The position numbers and the translations under genes were made by a program. A stretch of DNA of 13,396 bases from Acanthaster planci (taxonomy: Eukaryota; Echinodermata; Asteroidea; Valvatida; Acanthasteridae), in the NCBI RefSeq assembly GCF_001949145.1, contig NW_019091418.1, positions 3,296,134 through 3,309,529 of the forward strand, written 5' to 3'. The notes beneath the pieces were generated by a model that saw nothing but the letters and a program-made list of their open reading frames with translations, was not told where the DNA came from and ran no database searches. How positions within the stretch are numbered: position 1 is the first letter of the stretch; the number at the start of each line of letters is the position of its first letter. This document shows, one piece after another, positions 1 through 7,117 of this stretch.

Positions 1-105
1 CATCTTAGGGCACTTTTTTTACATTATGTTTCTCACATCTTTCATCTTAGTGCACCCTTTTTATATTAAGGTTCTCACATCTTTCATCTTTGGGCACCCT
101 TTTAT
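1..105 (+). repeat. 42-bp tandem repeat, about 2.5 copies
   Basis: Copies begin at 1, 43 and 85, each starting CATCTT followed by a GGGCACCC-like block and ending TTCTCACATCTTT. The first two units are both exactly 42 bp. The third decays after about 20 bp. The array probably continues left of the window. It lies directly upstream of the LINE tail and is most simply part of that element's 3' untranslated region, which is an inference. Confidence 0.8.
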
Positions 106-217
106 ACCTTTATACCTGAATTTTATTTTTTGTAACTCTGTATTTTATGTAATTTTATTTGTGAGAACAAGAATTTCCCTTCGGGAATGAATAAAGATTC
201 TAATCTAATCTAAATTT
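1..217 (+). mobile_element. 3' end of a non-LTR retrotransposon (CR1/L2-like LINE), 5' part outside window
   Basis: The sequence shows a short hairpin (TTCCC at 175-179, loop TTC, GGGAA at 183-187), then AATAAA at 190-195, then a short tandem tail of TCTAA units at about 198-217. A terminal hairpin followed by a microsatellite-like tail instead of poly(A) is typical of CR1/L2-type LINE 3' ends, where the reverse transcriptase recognises the RNA end. No coding part is visible, since the element would extend left of base 1. The clade is inferred from the tail style only. The element's orientation is +. Confidence 0.6.
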
Positions 218-427
218 AATCTTAAATTTAAAATGTTATCTTGATTTTCATCTCTCTGTTGGTAAGAGTATTCTTTGTGTTCTTTAATTATATTCTTTTC
301 TTTAGTTTTTCTTATGTGCACCCTGAAGGTGTTTACTGTCGGTACTAGAAGGTTCATTACAGCTACATTTCTTGTACACCCATGTACTGTCTACCCTACC
401 GATAAATTACAGGCTTTGGCCAGTTGA
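218..427. other. AT-rich spacer between LINE tail and DIRS-like remnant
   Basis: No reading frame, repeat or motif is convincing here. The missing left end of the DIRS-like element would be expected in or near this interval, but no copy of the inverted repeat seen at 3502-3780 is recognisable. Confidence 0.5.
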
Positions 428-1500
428 ATTTATTTCCTATCCATCAATGAAGTCCTGACTTCCATCGCTCGCTGCCTCGACGATAAACTGCCACCGGCTT
501 CCACTGCCCCGGACCCATTCCTGGCAGACCAGCCCCTTCCGCCCCCTTCGGCTGCGAGCCATGATGACACTGGATGGGGTTCCACACCCAAGTCGCATCG
601 ACCGGGTGTTTTCTTGTCAGAGCAGGCCACTCCTCGGGACTGCACATGGCTCAGAGCAGGGCATGACCCTGTCTCTGACCGCGCAACCAGCATTTTTTTT
701 TATGATGAAGTTTATTCCGTCAGCTCCCTCACTCCATCTGAGGGCTGCCCCTGTCTTCTTTAGTGGGACGTGATTCAAGTGCTTGGCCTGCCATCAGATG
801 CTCTGCCAGAAGAGGACGCAGGCCATCGCTCGTTAAAATGCTACATGGCTTGAGTGCAATCTCCCTGACTCATTTTTCCTGAACTGCCACTTGACTGCTC
901 ATTCGTGGAGATTTTCAAGTCCCTTGCCAAGGCCAAGCAATGGTGTGCTCTTCCCAACCAAGTGGCAGCACCCTGTCATTTCCTGACGGAAGATTTCAAG
1001 AATTTCCTGTCAGTCCCGGACCTCCCTGATGCTGCGAAAGACAAAATCTCCACTGATTTTGGAAAACCCATCTGCTAAAGTGACCTTCTGTAAAAAGGAC
1101 ATGTCCCTGCTAGAATCCACGGTCGCAAAGCTTCCCACTTTGGACTCCAGGGTACTGCTTTCGTACTCCTTTTATTGGAGTACATTGCCTGTGCGTGTGG
1201 GGAAAATTCCCCTGTCTCCCCAAATTTTGCGGCCCTAGCTCTTTGTGGCCTTGATGAAGGACTAAACAACACATTTGGATGGTTTGTTCAAGTATCCTGT
1301 CTAGCAACTTCAACAAGAAGATCTAACGCCCTTAAAGCAATGTATATAACCTATGAGGAGTTAAGTCTTGCCTTCAGCAATTGCTGCTTTTCAGGGAAGA
1401 CCTTTTTACCAGCAAGTTTGTTAAAATGTGGCCGAATGGCTAAAAAAGGACCACTTGTGGCTGGGCTCTCCTTCCGGTGAGCCAAACCCGAGGTTGTCGT
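428..1500 (+). pseudogene. DIRS-like gag remnant
   Basis: One frame is open from 428 to 760 and continues through in-frame stops at 761, 851, 866 and 1076. The protein-like signal then moves to another frame (about 1070-1160, containing SAKVTFCKKDMSLLEST), returns to the first frame (about 1170-1440, with LEYIACACGENSP and LALCGLDEGLNNTF), and shifts again near 1445 (MAEWLKKDHLWLGSPSGEP). The N-terminal third is Pro/Asp/Ser-rich. The later part resembles, from memory, the helical gag-like protein preceding the polymerase in DIRS elements. Gag would form the ribonucleoprotein particle. Identification rests on position and a general resemblance. The start codon is not defined, and at least three frameshifts and four stops make it a pseudogene. 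Confidence 0.6.
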
Positions 1501-1570
1501 TTCGATCAACACATAATCTTTTGGATGAGAGCCTCCCTTCCTCCACTTCAGGTGTCCAGGAACTGTATTG

Positions 1571-1834
1571 GAACTCCAGGCTGTCTTTGATGCCCTACAT
1601 CATTTCCTTATGCATATCAAGGGAAAAACGTCCTGATCTGCTCAGACAATTCCATGGTGGTAGCGTACATCAATCATCAAGGTGGTACATGCTCTTTGGG
1701 CTGTACGTCCTGACATGGAAATCTTCCACTTGGTGATGGATCACTCAATCAATGTGCAAGCAATCCACATTGCGGATCCCAACAATACCATAGAGGACGC
1801 TCTGTCCTGCGGCATGATTCGCCTGATGGAATAG
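1571..1834 (+). pseudogene. RNase H domain remnant of the DIRS-like polymerase
   Basis: The order of motifs is ELQAVFDALHHFLMHIKGK (from 1571), then after a one-base shift near 1628 VLICSDNSMVVAYINHQGG (from 1630), then after a shift near 1687 an ALWAVRPDMEIFHL segment and INVQAIHIADPNNTIEDALS. This matches retroelement RNase H: the acidic residue in ELQAV, the Asp of CSDNS (1645-1647) and the Asp of EDALS correspond to metal-binding acids. The enzyme would degrade the RNA strand of the RNA-DNA hybrid. The third frame ends at a stop at 1832-1834. Reverse transcriptase, which should precede it, is absent, so the fragment follows gag almost directly. Confidence 0.75.
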
Positions 1835-1872
1835 ACTCTTCATGCCAATAAAGTCAAATCCCTGTTCTCTGT

Positions 1873-2250
1873 GATAGACCTTACATTGGTCTCTTCGCAT
1901 CAGCAGACAATGCCCCACTCCCAGTGTTTTGCAGTTGCACTAGAGTGCCTCAACAGGGAGCGTGGGCTACAGATGCCCTCCAGATCGATTAGACCAGACT
2001 ACCAGTGTTCATCTTTCTTTCCATCTCTCTTGTTCCACGGGTCATATCCAAGATAGAGTGCAAACACCGTCAGATTCTGCTCATTGCCGCTGTCTGGCTG
2101 TGTCAGTGTTGATTCCCCAGGCTGACCAGGCTTCTGGTTCACCGGCCGTTTATCCCTCCGACAAGACCAGACATCCTCCAGCAGCTTAAGTCAGGAATTC
2201 TCCATCTGGCACCAGTAGGTCTTCACCTAACGTGCTGGACATTGTCCAAC
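1873..2250 (+). pseudogene. Dam-type methyltransferase-like domain remnant of DIRS element
   Basis: A single frame (1873 onward) reads LFASADNAPLPVF, WATDALQID, SLVPRVISKIECKH, ILLIAAVW and FPRLTRLL, broken only by stops at 1990-1992 and 2110-2112. The pattern of a DLFA-like start, an N-x-x-LP segment, a D-A-L-x-x-D/W segment and a hydrophobic ILLIA strand fits the region between RNase H and recombinase in DIRS/PAT elements, described as similar to phage N6-adenine methyltransferases. Its role in the element is not well understood. A downstream tail rich in Leu and Pro continues to about 2250. The assignment is by pattern recognition without an alignment. Confidence 0.55.
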
Positions 2251-2314
2251 ATCCTTCCGCTCAGCAGGACTTTCTGGCAACGCTGTAGCCTTGGCTGCAT
2301 GGGGACGATGCTAT

Positions 2315-3311
2315 TCAACCCACAAACTGTATGACAGCTGAATATTTCATTTTGCTACATGGTGTGACGAACAAGTTGTGGCTTCATCCAACACTTCTTT
2401 AAGGACTATTGTGGACTTTTTCATGTACCTTTTCAATTCTGGCCTACAAGTCTCCATGATCCCCAACTATAGATCGGCCTCAGCCACCATACATTCTGGT
2501 GTCACGGACGGCTCCACTATTTCTGATAATCATTATCTCATGCATGGTATGTGTATTGAGTGACTACATGTAAAGTGCTTAGTCATGTCATGGGATTTGA
2601 GCAAAGTTCTAAGGATGTTTACTGGTACCCCCTTCAAACCTTTAAGTAACACCAACCTACTACATGCCATTGTTAAGTTAGCCTTCCTTCTAGCCATGGC
2701 CACTTCCAGCAGTGGTTCTGAACTTCAAGCCCTCTCCATTGCTGAGGGACACCTACATTGGGATCCACACGGTGTCAGCCTCATTCCATCCATTGGCTTT
2801 CTAACCAAAAACCAGTCTCCTTCTTTTGATCCACTGGACATTTTTGTACCAACCATTGCTTCACATACGGGAGACGATGCAGACAAGCTCTGGTACCTGG
2901 TTCGTACACTGAAGTGGTATCTGGCCAAAACCAAGAACCTGAGAGATACGGTTTCCAAACTTTTTATTACTTCTACCAGACGACACCGACCAGCGCCCAG
3001 AGACATCATAGCCTGCTGGATAGTTTCAGCTATTAAATTTGCCAATCCAGACTTGCCATCACAACCTGATAACCAGAGGCAACACTGTATCAGAGTCGAT
3101 GACGTAAGAGCTGTATCTACATTCCTAGTCTTACTTCTCTAGGATTTCCATTGCAGACATCTGTAAGGCTGCATATTGGAAATCGCTGTCTACATTCACC
3201 TCCTGCTACCTAAGAGATGTCTTGCAGAGCGACTCTGCACATGGCAGGACAATCCTACTGTCAGCAGTGCAGAGGTCAAAAGAGCTGTCTACAGACCGAA
3301 CGAAGGGGTAA
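2315..3311 (+). pseudogene. DIRS-like tyrosine recombinase, broken
   Basis: This would catalyse integration of the circular element DNA. The N-terminal core-binding (SAM-like) part starts near STHKLYDS at 2315 and includes FFMYLFNSGLQVSMIPNYRS and TIHSGVTDGSTISDN. Stops interrupt it at 2339-2341 and 2561-2563. The catalytic part is open from 2585 to 3142 (185 residues), with WDLSKVLRMFTGTPF, FLTKNQSPSFDPLDIF, LVRTLKWYLAKTKNL and LFITSTRRHRPAPRDII. It reaches VDDVRAVST at 3095-3118. A frameshift before about 3141 moves the rest to another frame: IADICKAAYWKSLSTFTSCY, with the presumed nucleophile Tyr at 3207-3209, and a stop at 3309-3311. The length, about 330 codons, is normal. The first catalytic Arg seems replaced by Ser (2711-2713) and the His of HxxR by Asp (3098-3100). 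Even apart from the stops it should be inactive. Confidence 0.85.
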
Positions 3312-3470
3312 TCAGCCTGAAGATCCCTTTCTGGTGATTTTGGTCTTTATTACCTCCTAGTGCATCAATTTGGTTCTATTCTTAGTGCATATTTTTGTGC
3401 TCATGACTACCACTTTTTTAGCCAACCTTACTCCTAGATCGGTGCCACTCCGCATACATGTATGTAGTGA
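3312..3470 (+). other. Non-coding tail of the DIRS-like element
   Basis: The 159 bp between the recombinase stop and the nested hairpin has no coding signal. Its position suggests it is the element's 3' untranslated region. Confidence 0.5.
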
Positions 3471-3555
3471 CTGTTTGGGTAGGTAGAGTGCCGTAGACTC
3501 TTCTCCCACATTAAGTGCGTGGGTCCGGTCTACTAGAGAATACACACCCAAACAG
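3471..3555. repeat. Nested stem-loop, probable DIRS internal complementary region
   Basis: Three nested pairings are visible: CTGTTTGGGT (3471-3480) with ACCCAAACAG (3546-3555), 10 bp perfect; GTAGACT (3493-3499) with GGTCTAC (3527-3533), one G-T pair; and CCCAC (3505-3509) with GTGGG (3519-3523) around a 9-base loop. DIRS elements carry an internal complementary region near the right end that is complementary to the termini and helps form circular DNA. The location fits that role, although the function is inferred. Confidence 0.65.
3502..3543 (-). repeat. Inverted repeat, left arm (pair with 3739-3780)
   Basis: The reverse complement matches 3739-3780 at 36 of 42 bases with no gaps. Two differences turn a CG into CA, as expected from CpG decay. 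The arm overlaps the nested stem-loop. Confidence 0.85.
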
Positions 3556-3628
3556 TTTTTCTCTGACCCGTCCTCCTTACTTTGGCTCCGACCCTTTGGT
3601 GTTGCTTTTGAAAAAAATGACAAAGGAC

Positions 3629-3660
3629 AATGGCGGCAAAGCCGTGTTGCATTGTGGGAA
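3629..3660 (-). promoter_or_regulatory. Promoter-like motif pair (YY1-type and ZNF143/Staf-type)
   Basis: AATGGCGGC at 3629-3637 is the reverse complement of the GCCGCCATT core bound by YY1. GCATTGTGGGAA at 3649-3660 reads TTCCCACAATGC on the minus strand, close to the ZNF143/Staf half-site. The pair lies between the inverted repeat arms and so within the presumed terminal region of the DIRS-like element, where a promoter would be expected. The motif match is by eye and binding is not shown. Confidence 0.4.
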
Positions 3661-3738
3661 TTAGGGTTCACTACGCTTGATCAAACCCTTTCAGCGAATA
3701 ATAATAGGTGCATGGGAAATTTGCATATGTGTGGTTAG

Positions 3739-3780
3739 ATATTCTCTTGTAGACCAGACCCACACACTTAATGTGAGGGA
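3739..3780 (+). repeat. Inverted repeat, right arm; possible right terminus of DIRS-like element
   Basis: This is the partner of 3502-3543 in opposite orientation, sharing GTAGACC, GACCCAC and CACTTAATGTG blocks. It is the last recognisable DIRS-related sequence and so marks the approximate right end of the element. Confidence 0.75.
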
Positions 3781-5052
3781 GGAAATTGAAACAAAGAAAC
3801 AAATAAATGGACAAACCAAATTAGATAATGTTGTGTTGTTCCTTCAGCTACGGGGCTCTGCCAGGAGTCCAATCCTTTGAAGTACTTGGTAATCGCTGTG
3901 CTTGGTTGTGGCTCTAAAAGAATCAATTTGTGAATGAATTACCTGATGACTGTGTACAAAACCCTGAGTCAGTAACAGACTTCCTAAATAATTTGATCTC
4001 ATGAAGGCCAGGATCAATGGATCACCAGGATCATCACAAGGCTACAGTGTAGTTAATGGATTTGTGAAGGGATTTGATATGTACCGGTATTTTAAATCAT
4101 AAGAAGGTTAATGAACACAATCCAGCAGTGAGAAAATGGTTCTGGAGGTGAATTTTCCTCACATTTTCCTGTAGTCGGTTGAGCTGATTTTATAGATAAT
4201 CAGCATTTTCCTATTAAATCATGTCCTACAACTCAAAATCATTAAATTTATAAGGGTTAAAGGGGAAGATTATAAGACCGTTTCCTTGCTCTTTTGAAGT
4301 ATACATGTATGATTGGTTTACAGTGTTAGGGATCAAAATCCTGCTTCTAGCGCATGATTGTATTGATAACACTGTTAACAATGAACCTAGGCAGAAGCTT
4401 GTTTTATTTTGAATATTCATTCTTGTTTATCCTGCGTTAATCAGCTCAGCATAAGCTGTTTTCCACTGATGCCCAGCAGTTCACAAGAAACAAATTATAA
4501 AAATTTCACAAAGTTGAAAACTGGAATTTGCAGGACATAGACTACAAACTGTTAAAAATCGAGCATTATAAGTTTAAAATATACAAAAATTACACTTCAC
4601 ACTTTAAAATCGGAGAGTATCACAACTACAAAATCAAATAAAATAATTTACAACAGTGATCATGTCAAAGATTCATAAGAAATTTAAATTTGAAAATAAA
4701 AATAAGAGAGCTAGTGTATAAAGTGCATGTACAGTGTGTGATACAGATCTGGTTAATAGGCATGAACCTGTTCGCTTGTCCATGTTGTTACACCTCAGGA
4801 TGTTGGCATGTCCAAGGGTAGGAACTTGACTTGAACAGTCTGCCAAGTTTACATAGAGCTTTCTATTGTGTTGCCATCAAGGGCCTTTTTGATTCATACT
4901 TTTAGATTTATTCTTGTAAGAGCCTGGTTAATTGATCTGGATACCTGGGTCGTCCTAAAGAGCTGCTTCTATCACTCATCACTGGCATCAGGTGAATGTA
5001 CATACATGTACCTGTATGCCTGCAGTTCCAGTTCAACTTACCACACAGGAAC
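3781..5052. other. AT-rich non-coding stretch without recognised gene
   Basis: Stops are frequent in all frames and no splice-bounded coding block stands out. The part from about 4480 to 4700 is especially A-rich. Because the kinase exon at 6996 lies downstream on the + strand, I looked for the preceding catalytic-loop exon (HxD, KPEN-type) and did not see one. Confidence 0.5.
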
Positions 5053-5145
5053 CAGGCTTCGAATTAGAAAAAATATTCTACCTGCACCAGTGCATGCAAT
5101 TTAAAAGGTTTACGTGCGCCTCCGAAAAGTTACATGCACCATTAG
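5053..5145 (+). repeat. Dispersed short repeat, copy 1
   Basis: It begins CAGGCTTCGAATTA, followed by ACCTGCACCAGTGCATG and GTGCGCCTCCG. The reverse complement of 6050-6113 shares CAGGCTT-GAATTA and the TGCACC-GTGCATG block in the same order, so both appear to be diverged copies of one family. Ends and class are unknown. Confidence 0.45.
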
Positions 5146-5280
5146 CTTAAATATAAGAAATAATTAAAAGAATGGAAAATAGCAACTGTATTGCTACTAT
5201 GGTTACCCTGCATGTGTACCTAATTGCAAGCTACATGTACCTGACTACTCTATCTTTGCTCATTGAAATAATTTGTGGGA
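5146..5280. other. Short AT-rich spacer
   Basis: Nothing recognisable. Confidence 0.4.
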
Positions 5281-5532
5281 CTAGTGGTGCCATGCAAGAG
5301 ACCAGCAACCTGAGCAGGCATGGCAGCGGCCTGTTGTCATCATGCTGGTTGTAGGGTCCGGAATCATCAGGTCTTCTAGGGAAGATTTCGGGAGCCTCGA
5401 TTCCGCCAGACTTAACGAGGCTGCCGGATTGGGATCCACCGCTTTTTGGCTCTTTCTTTCTAAAATATTAGCAGTATTTGTTTCGGCATTGCACTTTGTA
5501 GAACTGTCAAAGAGTGCCCGTATCAAACGCAT
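5281..5532 (-). other. Weak candidate coding or promoter patch, minus strand
   Basis: The minus strand is open for 83 codons, with a Ser/Pro-rich, soluble-looking stretch (KAVDPNPAASLSLAESRLPK). The 5350-5460 part is richer in C, G and CpG than its surroundings. On the minus strand ATATTTTAG precedes AAAGAAAGAG near 5460-5470, so a 3' splice site is possible. No family is recognised, and the + strand is also open across much of it (5342-5563). It could be a small exon, a promoter-proximal CpG patch or chance. Confidence 0.2.
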
Positions 5533-6049
5533 GTGGGCACTAAGCTGTCAAAAGACCATGTAAACACAAGATACGATAAACGTAATGTGTACATGTATTA
5601 CATACGTTTCAAAATGGGAGGGAAGCATACAACACACGCACTCATGCGCTCTATAGAGGTTGGTGTCAATGCATCAATTGCTGTATTCCCCTATGCTAGT
5701 CTTTCCTCAAGACGTAAAGTTGATTACATACAAAGTTAGCTGCATGTACGCGCACTGTTGCCGGTAATGCCAACATTCTGTGCGGTTGTATTTAGGCTAC
5801 GCCATGGTGACACTTTACATGTACATCTTGCGCTCGTGCTGAATACATACATGTTTTAGAGATCGAGAGAATTTAGACAACAGTATAAGAGAGGAAAACA
5901 CAATTTATTTAATGTTACGTTACATTACACGTACACGCAATCTGATTTTTCTTCTGTCAAATAATATTGGAAATAACTGGAATTTGGGCATAATACACTT
6001 GACAAATTCACACTAAATATACACTTTAAGAAATAAAAGGCTGGATTGC
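5533..6049. other. Non-coding stretch without recognised feature
   Basis: The sequence is AT-rich with scattered ATGTACATGTA-type words (for example near 5588 and 5815). No gene or repeat end could be supported. Confidence 0.4.
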
Positions 6050-6113
6050 TACATGCACATTGGAAAAACCACATGCACAGGTGCATGTGTACACCTGGGT
6101 AATTCAAAGCCTG
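6050..6113 (-). repeat. Dispersed short repeat, copy 2 (inverted relative to copy 1)
   Basis: Read on the minus strand it starts CAGGCTTTGAATTA and continues with ATGCACCTGTGCATG and GTGCATGTAG, paralleling 5053-5145. It is shorter because the A-rich segment of copy 1 is missing. Confidence 0.4.
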
Positions 6114-6995
6114 ACAGGAACATAAGCTTGTTAGACCAGTGAGGCACTTGGGCCATACTGACATGTCAGCTGTCAGGGTATACAGCATTCTTACTGGGAG
6201 ATTTGATAACCATACCTCACCATCATGCTTTTTGTGAATGTTTTCAATTTGTAAACAGTTATCCAAAACTAGTTTGTCCTTTGAGTTGCTGTATACAGTA
6301 TACTTGTACTTTTTGCTCTAGTTACATTGCCTCATTTGTGCATTGTGAATGTCTTGGTGTTGGTACCCCAGTTGGTATCCCATTTCATGAAAATGTCATC
6401 CTGGATTTCAGATTTTGATTTTCATTGAACATGATCATGGTATGAAGGCAGTGATGTTGCGAAACAACCAATGTTATCCGATAGCTAGGCCTTATCTTAG
6501 CATTATGTTTCATGTATGATTATGTTTCTGTATTAAAAAAAAAGGGGGTTGCAAAAATATCCATCTGTTACCATAGAAACATATACTGGGGTAGCTATAC
6601 CTGATCCTTGCAAAGTCTAAATTTTGAAAGAAATCTTTATGGTAAGAGGGACTGCTTTCAACAAAGAAACAGCATTAGAATTTAGGTTCAGACTTACTAC
6701 CGCCGTATGACAGAATAGCATACATTGTAAAAGTCCCTTCCCATTTATCTGTCTATTACCCAGGCATGTACCCAGAAGAATCACAGTATGCCTTAGATTT
6801 AGTCCCTCTGTTCAATGCTTACTCTCTATCATGTTCCATAATTGAGTCGGAATTAAGTTGCTTACCAAACATCCTCTCAAATATCTTGTAATTTGGTCAG
6901 TTCCACTTCCCCCTCTCTTGTTCCATCTATTATGTGCATGTAACACCCTAGATACACTTGATTGATTGTGATTGATGACATCTTTCTTGTCTCAG
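6114..6995 (+). other. Probable intron upstream of kinase exon
   Basis: There is no coding signal. The end carries a pyrimidine-rich tract, CTTTCTTGTCTCAG, with AG at 6994-6995 as acceptor. A TTGATTGAT / GATTGATGAC segment about 15-30 bases upstream offers possible branch points. The 5' end of this intron is not located and may lie outside the window. Confidence 0.6.
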
Positions 6996-7117
6996 GGGAC
7001 CTGTCATCTGGTGTCAAGGTGATTGATTTTGGTAATGCTATCCACTGTGTCTATGATGAGCTGTCTTTGTACTATGATGACTTTGAACTGCAGACATTAC
7101 TGTATCGGGCACCAGAG
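6996..7117 (+). CDS. Internal exon of a CMGC-group protein kinase, DYRK-like (DFG to APE segment)
   Basis: The exon is 122 bases: two bases completing a codon split by the upstream intron, then 40 codons starting at 6998. It ends in phase 0 at CCAGAG with a consensus donor GTAAGT at 7118. The peptide holds subdomains VII and VIII of a Ser/Thr or dual-specificity kinase: VKVIDFG with the Mg-binding Asp, a roughly 20-residue acidic and Tyr-rich activation loop (VYDELSLYYDDFELQ), and TLLYRAPE. SSGVKVIDFG and the Q-x-x-x-YRAPE arrangement resemble DYRK/HIPK-type kinases more than CDK or MAPK. In DYRKs a YxY Tyr eight residues before the A of APE is autophosphorylated, and here Glu stands at that position. 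The ATP-binding lobe, catalytic loop and C-lobe must be encoded by other exons, none of which is recognised here. It could also be an isolated exon of a broken copy, but the clean splice sites and open frame argue for a real gene. Confidence 0.85.

Larger units (their letters stand above)
428..3780 (+). mobile_element. Degenerate DIRS-like tyrosine-recombinase retrotransposon, reverse transcriptase deleted
   Basis: Translated fragments in shifting + frames follow the DIRS order: gag-like (428-1500), RNase H (1571-1834), Dam-type methyltransferase-like (1873-2250) and tyrosine recombinase (2315-3311). A structured non-coding end with inverted repeats follows (3471-3780). DIRS elements integrate with a tyrosine recombinase in place of a DDE integrase and usually carry inverted termini plus an internal complementary region. 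The methyltransferase-like segment and the inverted repeats favour DIRS/PAT-like over Ngaro. At about 3.35 kb it is short for the family, because the reverse transcriptase and a recognisable left terminus are missing. Many stops and frameshifts show it is inactive. The outer boundaries are approximate. Confidence 0.8.

Noticed and set aside
300-360. Similarity between CACCCTGAAGGT...TACTAG...AAGGTTCAT and about 13040-13085
   Set aside because: Matching blocks are short and need several gaps. Too weak to call a shared repeat without an alignment score.
561-773. 70-codon + strand frame and the minus-strand frames at 430-693 as genes
   Set aside because: They overlap the gag-like remnant in other frames and show no recognisable protein.
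2725-3045. 106-codon minus-strand frame
   Set aside because: It is the antisense shadow of the recombinase, whose + strand translation has clear family motifs.
3357-3671. 104-codon minus-strand frame
   Set aside because: It runs through the hairpin and inverted repeat region of the DIRS end. The peptide has no family resemblance and is explained by repeat structure.
5925-6266. 113-codon minus-strand frame
   Set aside because: Cys-rich, low-complexity-looking peptide crossing the dispersed repeat, with no splice or domain support. Its length is plausible by chance.
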